From the NCBI RefSeq assembly GCF_003144095.1, contig NZ_NSKH01000018.1, forward strand, positions 1,470,540-1,534,539: a stretch of DNA of 64,000 bases, read 5' to 3'. The DNA is from Streptomyces sp. ICBB 8177 (lineage in GTDB: Bacteria; Actinomycetota; Actinomycetes; Streptomycetales; Streptomycetaceae). A model generated the notes under the pieces. The model did not search any database. It saw only the letters and a list, made by a program, of their open reading frames with translations, and had not been told where the DNA came from. The first letter of the stretch is position 1, and every line of letters starts with the position of its first letter. The translations under genes and the position numbers were made by a program. Below are positions 29,071 through 37,678 of this stretch, in pieces.

Positions 29071-30026
29071 AGCTCGGTACGGCACAGCCCGCACCGCGCC
29101 GTCAGCCGCCCCCGCACCGGCACCCGGATGCGCTGGTGGCAGGTCGGACAGGGGAACGACACCCGCAGCACGCCGCCGGTGCGCTCGAACGCGTAACCCG
29201 GGCCGCCCGGCCGGGTCTCCGCCAGCCGCATCCCCGGCGCGCGCAGCACCTGCTCGGCGTGGCGCCGGTCGGCCGCGTACCGGCGACGGCTCGCCCACCC
29301 CGCCCCCAGCAGCGGCGGGCGCCGCAGGTCGTCCCTGGCCCGCGCCAGGCCCGCCCGGTAGGCGTCGCGGGCCTGCGGGCCGGAGAACCACGGCTCGATG
29401 TCGTCGCCCAGCGCCAGCGCCCGCTTCGCCAGCACGTAGCCGAACTCCTCCGGCGTCAGATAGCCCAGCTTCAGCGCCTGCCGCACCAGCCGGTCGCCCC
29501 GCACGTTGCTCTCCTCCCGGTACGCGTCCAGCAGCAGCCAGCCCGCGCCCAGGTAGGCGCTCGCGGTGTCGGTGAGGATCTCGTTGTCCCGCACACCCGG
29601 GTACTCCAGCCCCAGGCGGTGCAGGTACACGTGCGTCACCTCGTGCGCCAGGCACGCGCCGATGTCCCTGCGGTCGTCCTTGAAGCGGGAGTTGAGCTCC
29701 ACGAAGTACTCCGGGCCCGCCGTCAGCTCCACGCTGCCCGCGTGCACCATGTCGCGGAACGCCACGATCACCCGCGCCCGCGGCAGCCGCAGATGGGCCA
29801 CGATCGCCGACGCCACCCGCTGCGCCCCGAGGTGCACGTCCTCCTCGGGCCCGACCCACACCTGCTCCGGCAGCACGCTCGCCGGGAACGCGCTGATCGT
29901 GTCGTACGACAGCCTCTTGTACAGGGCGGTCAGGCTGGAGCGGACGGTCTCCAGGTGCGGGAACCCGTGCACGATCGGCCCGGCACCCGGCCCCGACGCC
30001 CCCGGATCCTCGGATCGACGGGTCAC
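29055..30026 (-). CDS. HExxH zinc-peptidase-like protein with C-terminal zinc ribbon
   Basis: The 323-residue leftward protein has CLAHEVTHVYLH, a zincin HExxH motif at residues 128-132, followed by ILTDTASAYLG about 20 residues on, where D153 may be the third ligand. The C-terminal ~35 residues form a CxxC...CxxC zinc ribbon (FPCPTCHQR and ARCGLCRTELEC). There is no signal peptide, so it should be cytoplasmic. I do not recognise a named family. The start is set at the GTG 30026-30024, which has GGGGAGG about 5 nt upstream; a GTG at 30068 would add 14 residues. Protease activity is inference from the motif. Confidence 0.75.
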   Translation of the reverse strand: MTRRSEDPGASGPGAGPIVHGFPHLETVRSSLTALYKRLSYDTISAFPASVLPEQVWVGPEEDVHLGAQRVASAIVAHLRLPRARVIVAFRDMVHAGSVELTAGPEYFVELNSRFKDDRRDIGACLAHEVTHVYLHRLGLEYPGVRDNEILTDTASAYLGAGWLLLDAYREESNVRGDRLVRQALKLGYLTPEEFGYVLAKRALALGDDIEPWFSGPQARDAYRAGLARARDDLRRPPLLGAGWASRRRYAADRRHAEQVLRAPGMRLAETRPGGPGYAFERTGGVLRVSFPCPTCHQRIRVPVRGRLTARCGLCRTELECDT

Positions 30027-30176
30027 GCACACCTCCCCGCTGTACCCGGCGCCCGGCTTCCCTGCCACCCGCGCCGACCCCGACGAGCCTACGCGCCGCG
30101 CCCCGCCCGCCGCGCCGTTCGCCCGGCGCGGATCCGCCGAAGGCGTACGACCCGGCCACGCACCGCGGCGCCCGCC

Positions 30177-30182
30177 TACCGT
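30177..30182 (+). promoter_or_regulatory. -10 hexamer for the MBL hydrolase gene, leaderless start
   Basis: TACCGT lies six bases before the GTG at 30189, with no ribosome site. Confidence 0.45.
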
Positions 30183-30188
30183 CGGCGT

Positions 30189-30881
30189 GTGGAGACCCTA
30201 CGACTGACCCCGGACATCGTGATGCTGCGCTTCGCCGTCGGACAGGCCTACCTGATCCGCGGCGGCGACGGCTTCGCACTCGTCGACAGCGGCCCGGCCG
30301 GTTGCGCCGACGCCGTCCTGGACGCGCTGCGGGCCTGCGGCGCACGCCCCGGCGACCTGCGCGAGATCGTCCTCACCCACTCCCACGCCGACCACACCGG
30401 CTCCGCAGCCCACCTCGCCGCCGCCACCGGGGCCACCATCGCCGCGGGCGCCGCCGACGCCCCCGTCATCCGCGGCGAGGCGCCCGAGCCGCCGCCCGTG
30501 CTGCGCGACCGGGAACATCCGCTGTTCGAGGCGGTCGCCCCCACCGTGCCGCCCGCGCCGCCCACCCCCGTCCACCGCGAACTGGCCGACGGCGACGTGC
30601 TGGAGTGGGGCATCGCGGCGCACGTGCTGCACGTCCCCGGGCACACCGCGGGCAGCGTCGCCGTCCATCTCCCGCACGCGCGCGCGGTGTTCACCGGGGA
30701 CACCGTCGCCGAACACGGCGGCCGCGTCATCCCGAACGTCTTCAACACCGACCGCGCCGGGGTCCTCGCCGCGGTGCGCCGCCTCGCCGCGCTGGGGGTG
30801 GAGACCGCCTGCTTCGGGCACGGCTACCCGGCCCTGACCGGAGCGGCCGAGGCGCTGCGCCGGGCGGCGCGGGACGGCTGA
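30189..30881 (+). CDS. MBL-fold metallo-hydrolase
   Basis: The 230-residue protein is a metallo-beta-lactamase-fold hydrolase. It has the metal-binding LTHSHADHTG (H64, H66, D68, H69), VLHVPGHTAGSVAVHL with the third-site His, VFTGDTVAEHGG with the bridging Asp, and a final FGHGYP. It lacks the fused domains of RNase J or rhodanese-type members, so a small-molecule hydrolase (glyoxalase II-like or lactonase-like) is most likely; the substrate is unknown. The GTG start fits a leaderless mRNA. It is divergent from the HExxH gene and upstream of pepN. Confidence 0.85.
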   Translation: METLRLTPDIVMLRFAVGQAYLIRGGDGFALVDSGPAGCADAVLDALRACGARPGDLREIVLTHSHADHTGSAAHLAAATGATIAAGAADAPVIRGEAPEPPPVLRDREHPLFEAVAPTVPPAPPTPVHRELADGDVLEWGIAAHVLHVPGHTAGSVAVHLPHARAVFTGDTVAEHGGRVIPNVFNTDRAGVLAAVRRLAALGVETACFGHGYPALTGAAEALRRAARDG

Positions 30882-31039
30882 CGCGGGCGTCGGCGCCGGG
30901 CGACGGGGACGGACTGACCTCGACCCCGACGCCGACCCCGGCGCCGGGCAGCGGACGGCGGACGGCTTTCGCGGGGGTGTTCGCGGTGGGAGAACCCAGC
31001 GGAGCGGGAAAGGGCGTTGGCCGGGCCGCGGGTGTGGGG

Positions 31040-31045
31040 CAGCAT
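31040..31045 (+). promoter_or_regulatory. pepN -10 hexamer, leaderless start
   Basis: CAGCAT lies six bases before the pepN ATG at 31052. It is a weaker match than its neighbours, and there is no ribosome site. Confidence 0.3.
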
Positions 31046-31051
31046 GAGCGC

Positions 31052-33547
31052 ATGTCGCCACTCACCCGCGCCGAGGCCGAGACCCGGGCCCGCCTGCTGA
31101 CCGTCCACCGCTACGCGATCGACCTCGACCTCACCGGGGGCGACGAAACGTTCCGTTCCACCACCCGCGTCACCTTCTCCGCCGCGGAGCCGGGCGCGGC
31201 GACGTTCGTCCAGGTCAAGCCCGCCGCCCTGCTGCGCGTCGTGCTCAACGGCCGCGAACTCGACCCCGCCGCGCTCGACGGCAACCGCCTGCCGCTCACC
31301 GGCCTCGCCGCGGACAACGAACTGCTCGTCGAGGCCGACATGCGCTACTCGCGCACCGGCGAGGGCGCCCACCGCTTCACCGACCCGGCCGACGGCGAGA
31401 CCTACGTCTACTCCCAGTGCTTCCTGGAGGACACCCAGCGCATCTTCGCCTGCTTCGACCAGCCCGACCTCAAGGCGGTCTTCGACCTCACCGTCACCGT
31501 CCCGCCCGGCTGGAGCGCGCTCGGCAACGGCGTCGCCCACCGCGACCCGGAACACGAGGGCCGCTTCACCTTCGCCACCACCCCGCCGCTCAGCACCTAC
31601 CTGATCGCCTTCGCCGCCGGGCCGTACCACAGCGTGCACACCGAACACGCCGGACTCCCCTTCGGCCTGCACTGCCGCCGCTCCCTCGCCGAACACCTCG
31701 ACCGCGACGCCGAGGAACTCTTCGACATCACCCGCCGCTCCTACGACCACTACGCCCGCGTCTTCGACGAGCCCTACCCGTTCGACTCCTACGACCAGGC
31801 GTTCGTCCCCGAGTTCAACGCCGGCGCGATGGAGAACCCCGGACTGGTCACCTTCCGCGACGAGTTCGTCTTCCGCTCCGCCGTCACCGACGCCGAACGC
31901 CAGTCGCGCGCCATGGTCGTCGCCCACGAGATGGCCCACATGTGGTTCGGCGACCTGGTCACCCTGCGCTGGTGGGACGACATCTGGCTCAACGAGTCCT
32001 TCGCCGAGTACATGGGCTTCCAGGTGATCAGCGAGGTCACCCGCTTCACCGGGTCCTGGACCGCGTTCGCCGTCACCCGCAAGAGCTGGGGCTACGACGC
32101 CGACCAGCGGCCCAGCACCCACCCCGTCGCCCCCCGCGCCGAGGACGTGGGCGACACCGCCTCCGCGCTCGGCAACTTCGACGGCATCTCCTACGCCAAG
32201 GGCGCCTCCGCGATCCGCCAACTCGTCGCCTGGCTCGGCGAGAAGACCTTCCTCGCCGGCGTCAACGACCACATCACCCGCCACCGCTTCGGCAACGCCA
32301 CCCTCGCCGACTTCACCGAATCCCTCGCCCGCGCCGCCACCGACCGCGACGTCCGCGACTGGGCGGAACGCTGGCTGCGCACCACCGGCGTCGACACCCT
32401 CACCGCCCACGTCGAGGAGACAGGCGGCGACGGCTGGCGGCTGCGACTGGAGCGGGACGGCTCCCGGCCGCACCACCTGGCCGTCGCCCTGCACGACCGC
32501 GCCGAGGACGGCACCCTCGTACCGCGCGGGACGGACGGGCTCGACCTGCCCGGCGCCCCCGTCCTCACCGGCTCCGGCCCCCGTCCGGCGCTCGTGCTGC
32601 CCAACGCGGGTGACCTCACGTACGCCAAGGTCCGCCTCGACCCCGGCTCGTGGACCACCGTCACCGAGTCGCTGTCCGCCGTCCCCGACCCGCTCGACCG
32701 CGCCCTGCTGTGGACCACCGCCCGCGACCTCGTGCGCGACGCCGAACTCCCGCCCGCCGCCTACCTCGACCTGGTCGACGCCCACCTGCCCCTGGAGACG
32801 GACGTCTCCGTCGTCAGCGGCGTCCTGACCTTCGCCCGCACCGTCCTCGCCGACACCTACCTCGCCCCCGCACGACGCGACGACGCCCTGGACCTCATCG
32901 CCCGCGTCGCCCGCCGCCTGCTGGGAACGGCCGGCGACCCGGGCCTTCGGCTCACCGCCCTGCGCTCCCTCATCACCAGCGCCACCCCCGGCGAACGCGC
33001 AGCCGAACTCGACGACTGGCTGCGCACCGGCCGAGCCCCCGGCGGCCTCACCCTCGACCCCGAACTGCGCTGGCGGGCCCTGGCACGGCTGAGCGCGCTG
33101 GGCCTCGCCGACGAGGCGCGCATCGCCGCCGAACTCGACCGCGACCCCAGCTCCACCGGACACGAGTCCGCCGCCACCTGCCGCGCCGCGCTCCCCGACG
33201 AACAGGCCAAACTCGCCGCCTGGCACGCCCTGTTCGAGGACGACACCACCACCAACAACCTCACCGTCGCCCTCGCCACCGGAGTGTGGCAGCCCGAACA
33301 GCACGCGCTGCTGGAGGAGTTCGTCCCCCGCTGGTTCGACGCCGCCGCCGCGAGCGCCACCCGGCGCGGCCCCGCCATCGCGGCCGCCCTCACCCGCCAC
33401 GGCTTCCCCGGCCACGCCGCGGAGCCCGCCGTGCTCGCCACCGGCCGCGCCCACCTCGACCGCGACGACCTCACCCCCGCGTTCCGCCGCGGCCTCACCG
33501 ACTGCCTGGACGACCTGGCCCGGGCGATCCGCGTACGGGAGGCGTGA
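31052..33547 (+). CDS. pepN: Aminopeptidase N (M1 family)
   Basis: This M1 zinc aminopeptidase removes N-terminal residues from peptides in the cytoplasm. The 831-residue protein has the exopeptidase motif GAMEN (G258 onward) in FNAGAMENPGLVTF, the zinc site HEMAHMWFGDLV (H292, E293, H296) with the third ligand in LNESFAEYMG, and the catalytic Tyr region downstream. Length and sequence fit the Streptomyces lysyl-type PepN. The ATG at 31052 fits a leaderless hexamer. The 3' flank is a G-rich repeat region. Confidence 0.95.
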   Translation: MSPLTRAEAETRARLLTVHRYAIDLDLTGGDETFRSTTRVTFSAAEPGAATFVQVKPAALLRVVLNGRELDPAALDGNRLPLTGLAADNELLVEADMRYSRTGEGAHRFTDPADGETYVYSQCFLEDTQRIFACFDQPDLKAVFDLTVTVPPGWSALGNGVAHRDPEHEGRFTFATTPPLSTYLIAFAAGPYHSVHTEHAGLPFGLHCRRSLAEHLDRDAEELFDITRRSYDHYARVFDEPYPFDSYDQAFVPEFNAGAMENPGLVTFRDEFVFRSAVTDAERQSRAMVVAHEMAHMWFGDLVTLRWWDDIWLNESFAEYMGFQVISEVTRFTGSWTAFAVTRKSWGYDADQRPSTHPVAPRAEDVGDTASALGNFDGISYAKGASAIRQLVAWLGEKTFLAGVNDHITRHRFGNATLADFTESLARAATDRDVRDWAERWLRTTGVDTLTAHVEETGGDGWRLRLERDGSRPHHLAVALHDRAEDGTLVPRGTDGLDLPGAPVLTGSGPRPALVLPNAGDLTYAKVRLDPGSWTTVTESLSAVPDPLDRALLWTTARDLVRDAELPPAAYLDLVDAHLPLETDVSVVSGVLTFARTVLADTYLAPARRDDALDLIARVARRLLGTAGDPGLRLTALRSLITSATPGERAAELDDWLRTGRAPGGLTLDPELRWRALARLSALGLADEARIAAELDRDPSSTGHESAATCRAALPDEQAKLAAWHALFEDDTTTNNLTVALATGVWQPEQHALLEEFVPRWFDAAAASATRRGPAIAAALTRHGFPGHAAEPAVLATGRAHLDRDDLTPAFRRGLTDCLDDLARAIRVREA

Positions 33548-33555
33548 GGGGGCCT

Positions 33556-33693
33556 TCGTCGAGGGGGCGCGCGGCGGCTTGCGTCGAGGGGCGCGCGGCG
33601 GTTCCGGTCGTCGAGGGGGGTGGGCGCGCGGCGGCTCCTGCCGTTGTGGAGAGGGCGCGCGTCGGCCCCGGCGTTCGAGCCGCCGCGCGCCCC
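33556..33693. repeat. Degenerate direct repeats with a 15-bp inverted copy downstream of pepN
   Basis: A GGGGCGCGCGGCGG-type core occurs at about 33564, 33588, 33621 and 33652 (spacings 24, 33, 31), most copies preceded by GTCGAG. A perfect 15-bp inverted copy of the first core lies at 33679-33693, so repeat 1 (33564-33578) can pair with it. The structure may serve as the pepN terminator. No gene is seen from 33548 to 33818. Confidence 0.6.
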
Positions 33694-33818
33694 AACACCC
33701 CCGATACGCCAAGATTCCTGGCCCAATCGGTAGCTTCCGCGCGATCCAGGCGATACCCCTACCGGCCCGGCGTCGTTGTGCCCTGCGGACCAGCACGCGC
33801 CCAGGCCAGGAGGAGCCC

Positions 33819-33893
33819 ATGACACCAGCGGGCACCCCCGGCAGGGCTCCGTCGCCGCACCGCGGCGTTCGGCGGGACGAAGGGCGGCCGTGA
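33819..33893 (+). CDS. 24-codon leader ORF before the decarboxylase gene
   Basis: An ATG at 33819 is preceded by AGGAGGAG about 4-5 nt upstream, the best ribosome-binding site nearby. The predicted product starts MTPAGTPGRAPSPHRGVRRD and ends with EGRP, with the stop at 33891-33893, three bases before the decarboxylase ATG at 33897. The decarboxylase itself has no good ribosome site of its own, so translational coupling through this short ORF is plausible. The peptide is Arg/Pro-rich and resembles no known protein. It could instead be a spurious reading. Confidence 0.4.
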   Translation: MTPAGTPGRAPSPHRGVRRDEGRP

Positions 33894-33896
33894 CCC

Positions 33897-35324
33897 ATGC
33901 CGACGACGCACGACGACGGTCCGCCCGACCTGCCCGCGCTCGCCGGAGGAGCCGACGGCGCCCAGGCACTCGGCCCGCTGCTCGACACCGTCCTGGCCGC
34001 CCTCACCGACGGCGCCACCGCCCGGCGCGGCCCCCTCCCGCCCGGCGGCCCCGAGCGCGTCGCCGACCGGCTGCGCCAGGCCGTGCCCCCGGGCATCCCC
34101 GCCCTCGGCGCCGGCCCCCACGAAGCACTGCGCACCGTCGTACGCGCCGTCGCCGAAGGCGCCGCAGACCCCGCGGAACCCCTGTGCGCCGCCCACCTGC
34201 ACTGCCCGCCACTGGCCGTCGCCGTCGCCGCCGATCTCGCCGCGAGCGCCCTCAACGCCTCCCTCGACTCCTGGGACCAGGCCCCCGCCGCCACCACCCT
34301 CGAAGCCGACACCACCGCCGCGCTCGCCGCCCTGGTCTACCCCGACCTGCCGCAACCCGACGCCCTCGTCACCACCGGCGGCACCGAGGCCAACCAACTC
34401 GCCCTGCTGCTCGCCAGGGAACGCGCCCGCGCCGCCGGAGCCCGCAGCGTCCACGTCGTCTGCGGCGCCGCCGCCCACCACAGCGTGCACCGCGCCACCT
34501 GGCTGCTCGGCCTGCCGGAACCCACCGTGCTGCCCACCCCCACCGGCACCCTCGACCCCGTCGACGCCCACGTCGCCCTCGGCACGCTGCGCGGACCCGC
34601 CCTGCTCGTCGCCACCGCCGGCACCACCGACACCGGCGCCATCGACCCGCTGACCGCCCTCGCCGAGACCGCCGCGGCCCACCACGCCGAACTGCACATC
34701 GACGCCGCCTACGCCGGACCCCTGCTGTTCAGTCGCCACCGCCGCGCCCTGCTCACCGGAGTGCAGTCCGCCAGCTCCGTCAGCCTCGATCTGCACAAAC
34801 TCGGCTGGCAACCGATCGCCGCCGGCCTGCTCGCCGTCCCCGACACCACCGCGCTGCGCCCCCTGCACCACGAAGCCCACTACCTCAACGCCGCCGACGA
34901 CACCGACGCCGGCCTTCCCGACCTGCTCGGCCGCTCCCTGCGCACCACCCGCCGCGCCGACGTCCTCAAGATCGCCGTCACCCTGCGCGCCCTCGGCCGC
35001 GAAGGACTCGGGCGGCTCGTGGACCGCGTCTGCGACCACGCCCAGCGCCTCGCCGAACTCGTCGACGCCCACCCCGCGCTGACCCTGTACGCCCACCCCG
35101 TCACCAGCACCGTGCTGTTCCGCCCCAAGGACGCCGACAACGCCGCCGTCGCCGCGACCCGGCGACGGCTGATGACCGAGGGCACCGCCGTCCTGGGCCG
35201 CGCCCACGCCGCGGGACGCCTGTGGCTCAAGGCCACCCTGCTCAACCCCGCCACCACCGACGCCGACCTGACCGCCCTCCTCGACCGCGTCGCCGGTGCC
35301 ACCCCGGAAGGACACACCCCCTGA
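33897..35324 (+). CDS. PLP-dependent group II decarboxylase, DesA-like
   Basis: The 475-residue enzyme belongs to the group II PLP decarboxylases (aromatic-amino-acid, diaminobutyrate and DesA-type lysine decarboxylases). Visible elements are SALNASLDSWDQAPAAT, VTTGGTEANQLALLLARE, the PLP-stacking His in GAAAHHSVHRATWLL, HIDAAYAGPLL with the PLP Asp, and the Schiff-base lysine in SVSLDLHKLGWQP. The SLDSWDQ segment and the neighbouring amine N-hydroxylase point to lysine (giving cadaverine) or ornithine as substrate, but the DLHKLGWQP active-site sequence differs from what I recall of canonical DesA. It overlaps the next gene by one base. No iron box was found upstream. Confidence 0.85.
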   Translation: MPTTHDDGPPDLPALAGGADGAQALGPLLDTVLAALTDGATARRGPLPPGGPERVADRLRQAVPPGIPALGAGPHEALRTVVRAVAEGAADPAEPLCAAHLHCPPLAVAVAADLAASALNASLDSWDQAPAATTLEADTTAALAALVYPDLPQPDALVTTGGTEANQLALLLARERARAAGARSVHVVCGAAAHHSVHRATWLLGLPEPTVLPTPTGTLDPVDAHVALGTLRGPALLVATAGTTDTGAIDPLTALAETAAAHHAELHIDAAYAGPLLFSRHRRALLTGVQSASSVSLDLHKLGWQPIAAGLLAVPDTTALRPLHHEAHYLNAADDTDAGLPDLLGRSLRTTRRADVLKIAVTLRALGREGLGRLVDRVCDHAQRLAELVDAHPALTLYAHPVTSTVLFRPKDADNAAVAATRRRLMTEGTAVLGRAHAAGRLWLKATLLNPATTDADLTALLDRVAGATPEGHTP

Positions 35325-36775
35325 TGAGCACGGACCGCGACGCGACACCCGACACCGCCGAACCGTTCGACCTGCTCGGCGTCGGCATCGGCCCGTTCAA
35401 CCTCAGCCTCGCCGCACTCGCCGACGGTGTCCCCGCCCTGCGCACGGCCTTCCTCGACCAGCGGCCCGCCTTCCACTGGCACCCCGGACTCCTCATCCCC
35501 GGCGCCACCCTCCAAGTCCCCTTCCTCGCCGACCTGGTGACCCTCGTCGAACCCGCCAGCCCCTGGTCGTTCCTGTCCTACCTCAAGAGCCGCGAACGCC
35601 TCTTCCCCTTCTACTTCGCCGAGCGCTTCCACATCCCGCGCACCGAGTACGACGCCTACTGCCGCTGGGCCGCCGACGCCCTGCCCGGCTGCCACTTCGG
35701 CCACCGCGTCGACGCCGTGCGCTGGAACCCCGAACGCGCCGAGTTCGACGTCGACTTCACCCGGCTCACCGCCGACGGCACCGGTAGGGCGGGCCGCGCG
35801 AGAGCCCGCAACCTCGCCATCGGCATCGGCACCGTCCCCCACGTCCCCGAACGCCTGCGCCCCCTCGCCGAGACCCCCGGCGTCGCCGTACTCCACTCCG
35901 CCGACTACCTCGGCCACCGCGACCGGCTGCTGGCCGCACCCCACGTCACCGTCGTCGGCGCGGGGCAGTCCGGCGCAGAGGTCTTCCTCGACCTGCTGCG
36001 CAACCGCCCCGCGGGACACGAAGGACTCGCCTGGATCGCCCGCACCGAGTCCATCGCCCCCATGGAATACAGCAAACTCGGCCTCGAACACTTCACCCCC
36101 GACTACACCCGCTACTTCCACCACCTCCCCGAACCCGTCCGCGACCGCCTCCTGCCCCAGCAGTGGCAGCTGTACAAGGGCATCGACGCCGACACCATCG
36201 CCGCCATCCAGGAAGAGCTCTACCAGCGCGCCCTGACCGCCGACCCGGCCGGCGCGCCCCACTGGCCCGACGTCACCATCACCCCCGGCGTCGCCGTCCG
36301 CACCGCCGGACGCCTCGGCGCCGCCCGCGTCGAACTCCACCTGGAGCACACCCAGCAGGGCACCCGCACCCGCCTCACCACCGACGCCGTCGTCCTCGCC
36401 ACCGGCTACCGCGAACGCCCCATGGAACCCCTGCTCGCCGCCCTCGACCCCTACCTGCGCCGCGACTCGCGCGGCCGCCCCCGCGTCGACGCCGACCACC
36501 GCCTCGTCCTCGACCCCTCGGTGCGCGGCGCCGTCCACGTGCACAACGCCGCCTCCCACACCCACGGCGTCGGCACCCCCGACCTCGGCCTGGGCGCCTG
36601 GCGCTCCGCCGTCATCCTCAACTCCCTGCTGGACCACGACACCTACCCGCTCCCACGCCGCACCGCCTTCACCACCTTCGGCCTGAGCCCCGACCGCGAC
36701 CCCGGCCACCGCCCGGTCCGGCTCGGCGCCCAACGCGGCCCCGCGGGCAGCCCGCCCTGCCACCAACCCGCGTGA
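35324..36775 (+). CDS. Lysine/ornithine/diamine N-hydroxylase (SidA/IucD/PvdA family, DesB-like)
   Basis: This 483-residue flavin N-monooxygenase hydroxylates a side-chain or diamine amino group, normally for hydroxamate siderophores. It has the FAD motif FDLLGVGIGPFNLSLAAL, the Gln-Pro-like substrate segment LQVPFLADLVTL, the NADPH motif VTVVGAGQSGAEVFLDLL, and the C-terminal ATGYRERP plus HNAASHTHGVGTPDLG signatures. The pairing with a DesA-like decarboxylase suggests N-hydroxycadaverine or a similar product. The ATG overlaps the decarboxylase stop (TGATG). No DesC-type acyltransferase or DesD-type synthetase follows in this window. Confidence 0.9.
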   Translation: MSTDRDATPDTAEPFDLLGVGIGPFNLSLAALADGVPALRTAFLDQRPAFHWHPGLLIPGATLQVPFLADLVTLVEPASPWSFLSYLKSRERLFPFYFAERFHIPRTEYDAYCRWAADALPGCHFGHRVDAVRWNPERAEFDVDFTRLTADGTGRAGRARARNLAIGIGTVPHVPERLRPLAETPGVAVLHSADYLGHRDRLLAAPHVTVVGAGQSGAEVFLDLLRNRPAGHEGLAWIARTESIAPMEYSKLGLEHFTPDYTRYFHHLPEPVRDRLLPQQWQLYKGIDADTIAAIQEELYQRALTADPAGAPHWPDVTITPGVAVRTAGRLGAARVELHLEHTQQGTRTRLTTDAVVLATGYRERPMEPLLAALDPYLRRDSRGRPRVDADHRLVLDPSVRGAVHVHNAASHTHGVGTPDLGLGAWRSAVILNSLLDHDTYPLPRRTAFTTFGLSPDRDPGHRPVRLGAQRGPAGSPPCHQPA

Positions 36776-36800
36776 CACACCAGGGCGTTGCCGGGCCTGG

Positions 36801-36806
36801 CACAGT
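36801..36806 (+). promoter_or_regulatory. -10 hexamer for the SIMPL gene, leaderless start
   Basis: CACAGT lies six bases before the ATG at 36813. This suggests the SIMPL gene has its own start and is not simply part of the siderophore-like operon. Confidence 0.4.
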
Positions 36807-36812
36807 GAGCGC

Positions 36813-37526
36813 ATGACCACCGAGCCGCCCACCGCAGCGACCGCCACCCCGCACGGCACTCCCGCCGCCCCCCACGTCTCCGTGCGCGGCGAGGCCCGCC
36901 TGGAGACCGCCCCCGAAATCGCCCGCCTCGACATCACCGTCACCGCCCGCGGCACCGACCGCCAGGCCACCCTGGACGACCTGACCCGCCGCCACAACGC
37001 CGTCCTCGACCTGCTGCGCACCCACGAGCCCGCCGTGGAGAAGACCGAGAGCGGCGCCCTGGTCGTCGCCCCCGAACTCGCCAAGGGCCGCGGCGAACGC
37101 GTCCGCGCCCACCACGGCCACGCCCGGCTCACCGCCACCCTCACCGACTTCACCGACCTCGGCCGGCTCGCCGCCCGGCTCGCCGCCCTCGACCTCACCC
37201 GGCTCGACGGGCCCTGGTGGTCGCTGCGCCCCGACTCGCCCGCGCACCGCGACGCGCGCACCCAGGCGGTCCGCGACGCCGTGCGACGCGCCCGGGAGTA
37301 CGCCGACGCCCTCGGCGCCCAGCTCGTCGCCCTGCTGGAACTCGCCGACGAAGGGCTCGACACCGGCGTCGTCCATCGCGCCCGTGCCTTCGGCGCCGCG
37401 GCGCCCGCACCGGGCGGCGCCCCTTCCGGCGAACCGGCCGAACTCGACCTCGTACCGCGGACGCAGACCGTTCACGCGCAGGTCACCGCGGTGTTCACCA
37501 TGACGCCACCCGACCTTCGCGGATGA
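36813..37526 (+). CDS. SIMPL domain protein (DUF541)
   Basis: The 237-residue protein has the SIMPL/DUF541 pattern: VSVRGEARLETAPEIARLDITVTARG at the N-terminus, a central region with AHHGHARLTATLTDFTDLG, and the AVRDAVRRAREYADALGAQLVALLEL helix-strand unit. Family members form oligomeric rings and are often periplasmic, but this one lacks a signal peptide and should be cytoplasmic. No enzymatic activity can be read from it. It lies between the N-hydroxylase and pyk. Confidence 0.82.
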   Translation: MTTEPPTAATATPHGTPAAPHVSVRGEARLETAPEIARLDITVTARGTDRQATLDDLTRRHNAVLDLLRTHEPAVEKTESGALVVAPELAKGRGERVRAHHGHARLTATLTDFTDLGRLAARLAALDLTRLDGPWWSLRPDSPAHRDARTQAVRDAVRRAREYADALGAQLVALLELADEGLDTGVVHRARAFGAAAPAPGGAPSGEPAELDLVPRTQTVHAQVTAVFTMTPPDLRG

Positions 37527-37665
37527 GCGCCCTCCGGCTCACCTGAGATCACGGGTCACCGGAGCGGCGTGTCGTCGGAAGATGTACGTATGCCGGTCAA
37601 CAACCTTTAACGCAGCGGTCGTTCGCCCTTCCCCGGCAACCGGCTCCCTACCCGGCGGTAGGTCG

Positions 37666-37671
37666 TAGGCT
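37666..37671 (+). promoter_or_regulatory. pyk -10 hexamer, leaderless start
   Basis: TAGGCT lies seven bases before the pyk ATG at 37679. No ribosome-binding site is present. Confidence 0.5.
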
Positions 37672-37678
37672 CGACAGT

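Noticed and set aside
33694-33896. Search for a DmdR/iron box before the desAB-like pair
   Set aside because: No TTAGGTTAGGCTAACCTAA-like sequence is seen.
30824-34315. Long leftward open frame opposite pepN
   Set aside because: Glycine/valine-rich antisense translation of pepN with no family signature.
34880-37363. Long leftward open frame opposite the decarboxylase and hydroxylase
   Set aside because: Antisense shadow; the forward genes have clear motifs.
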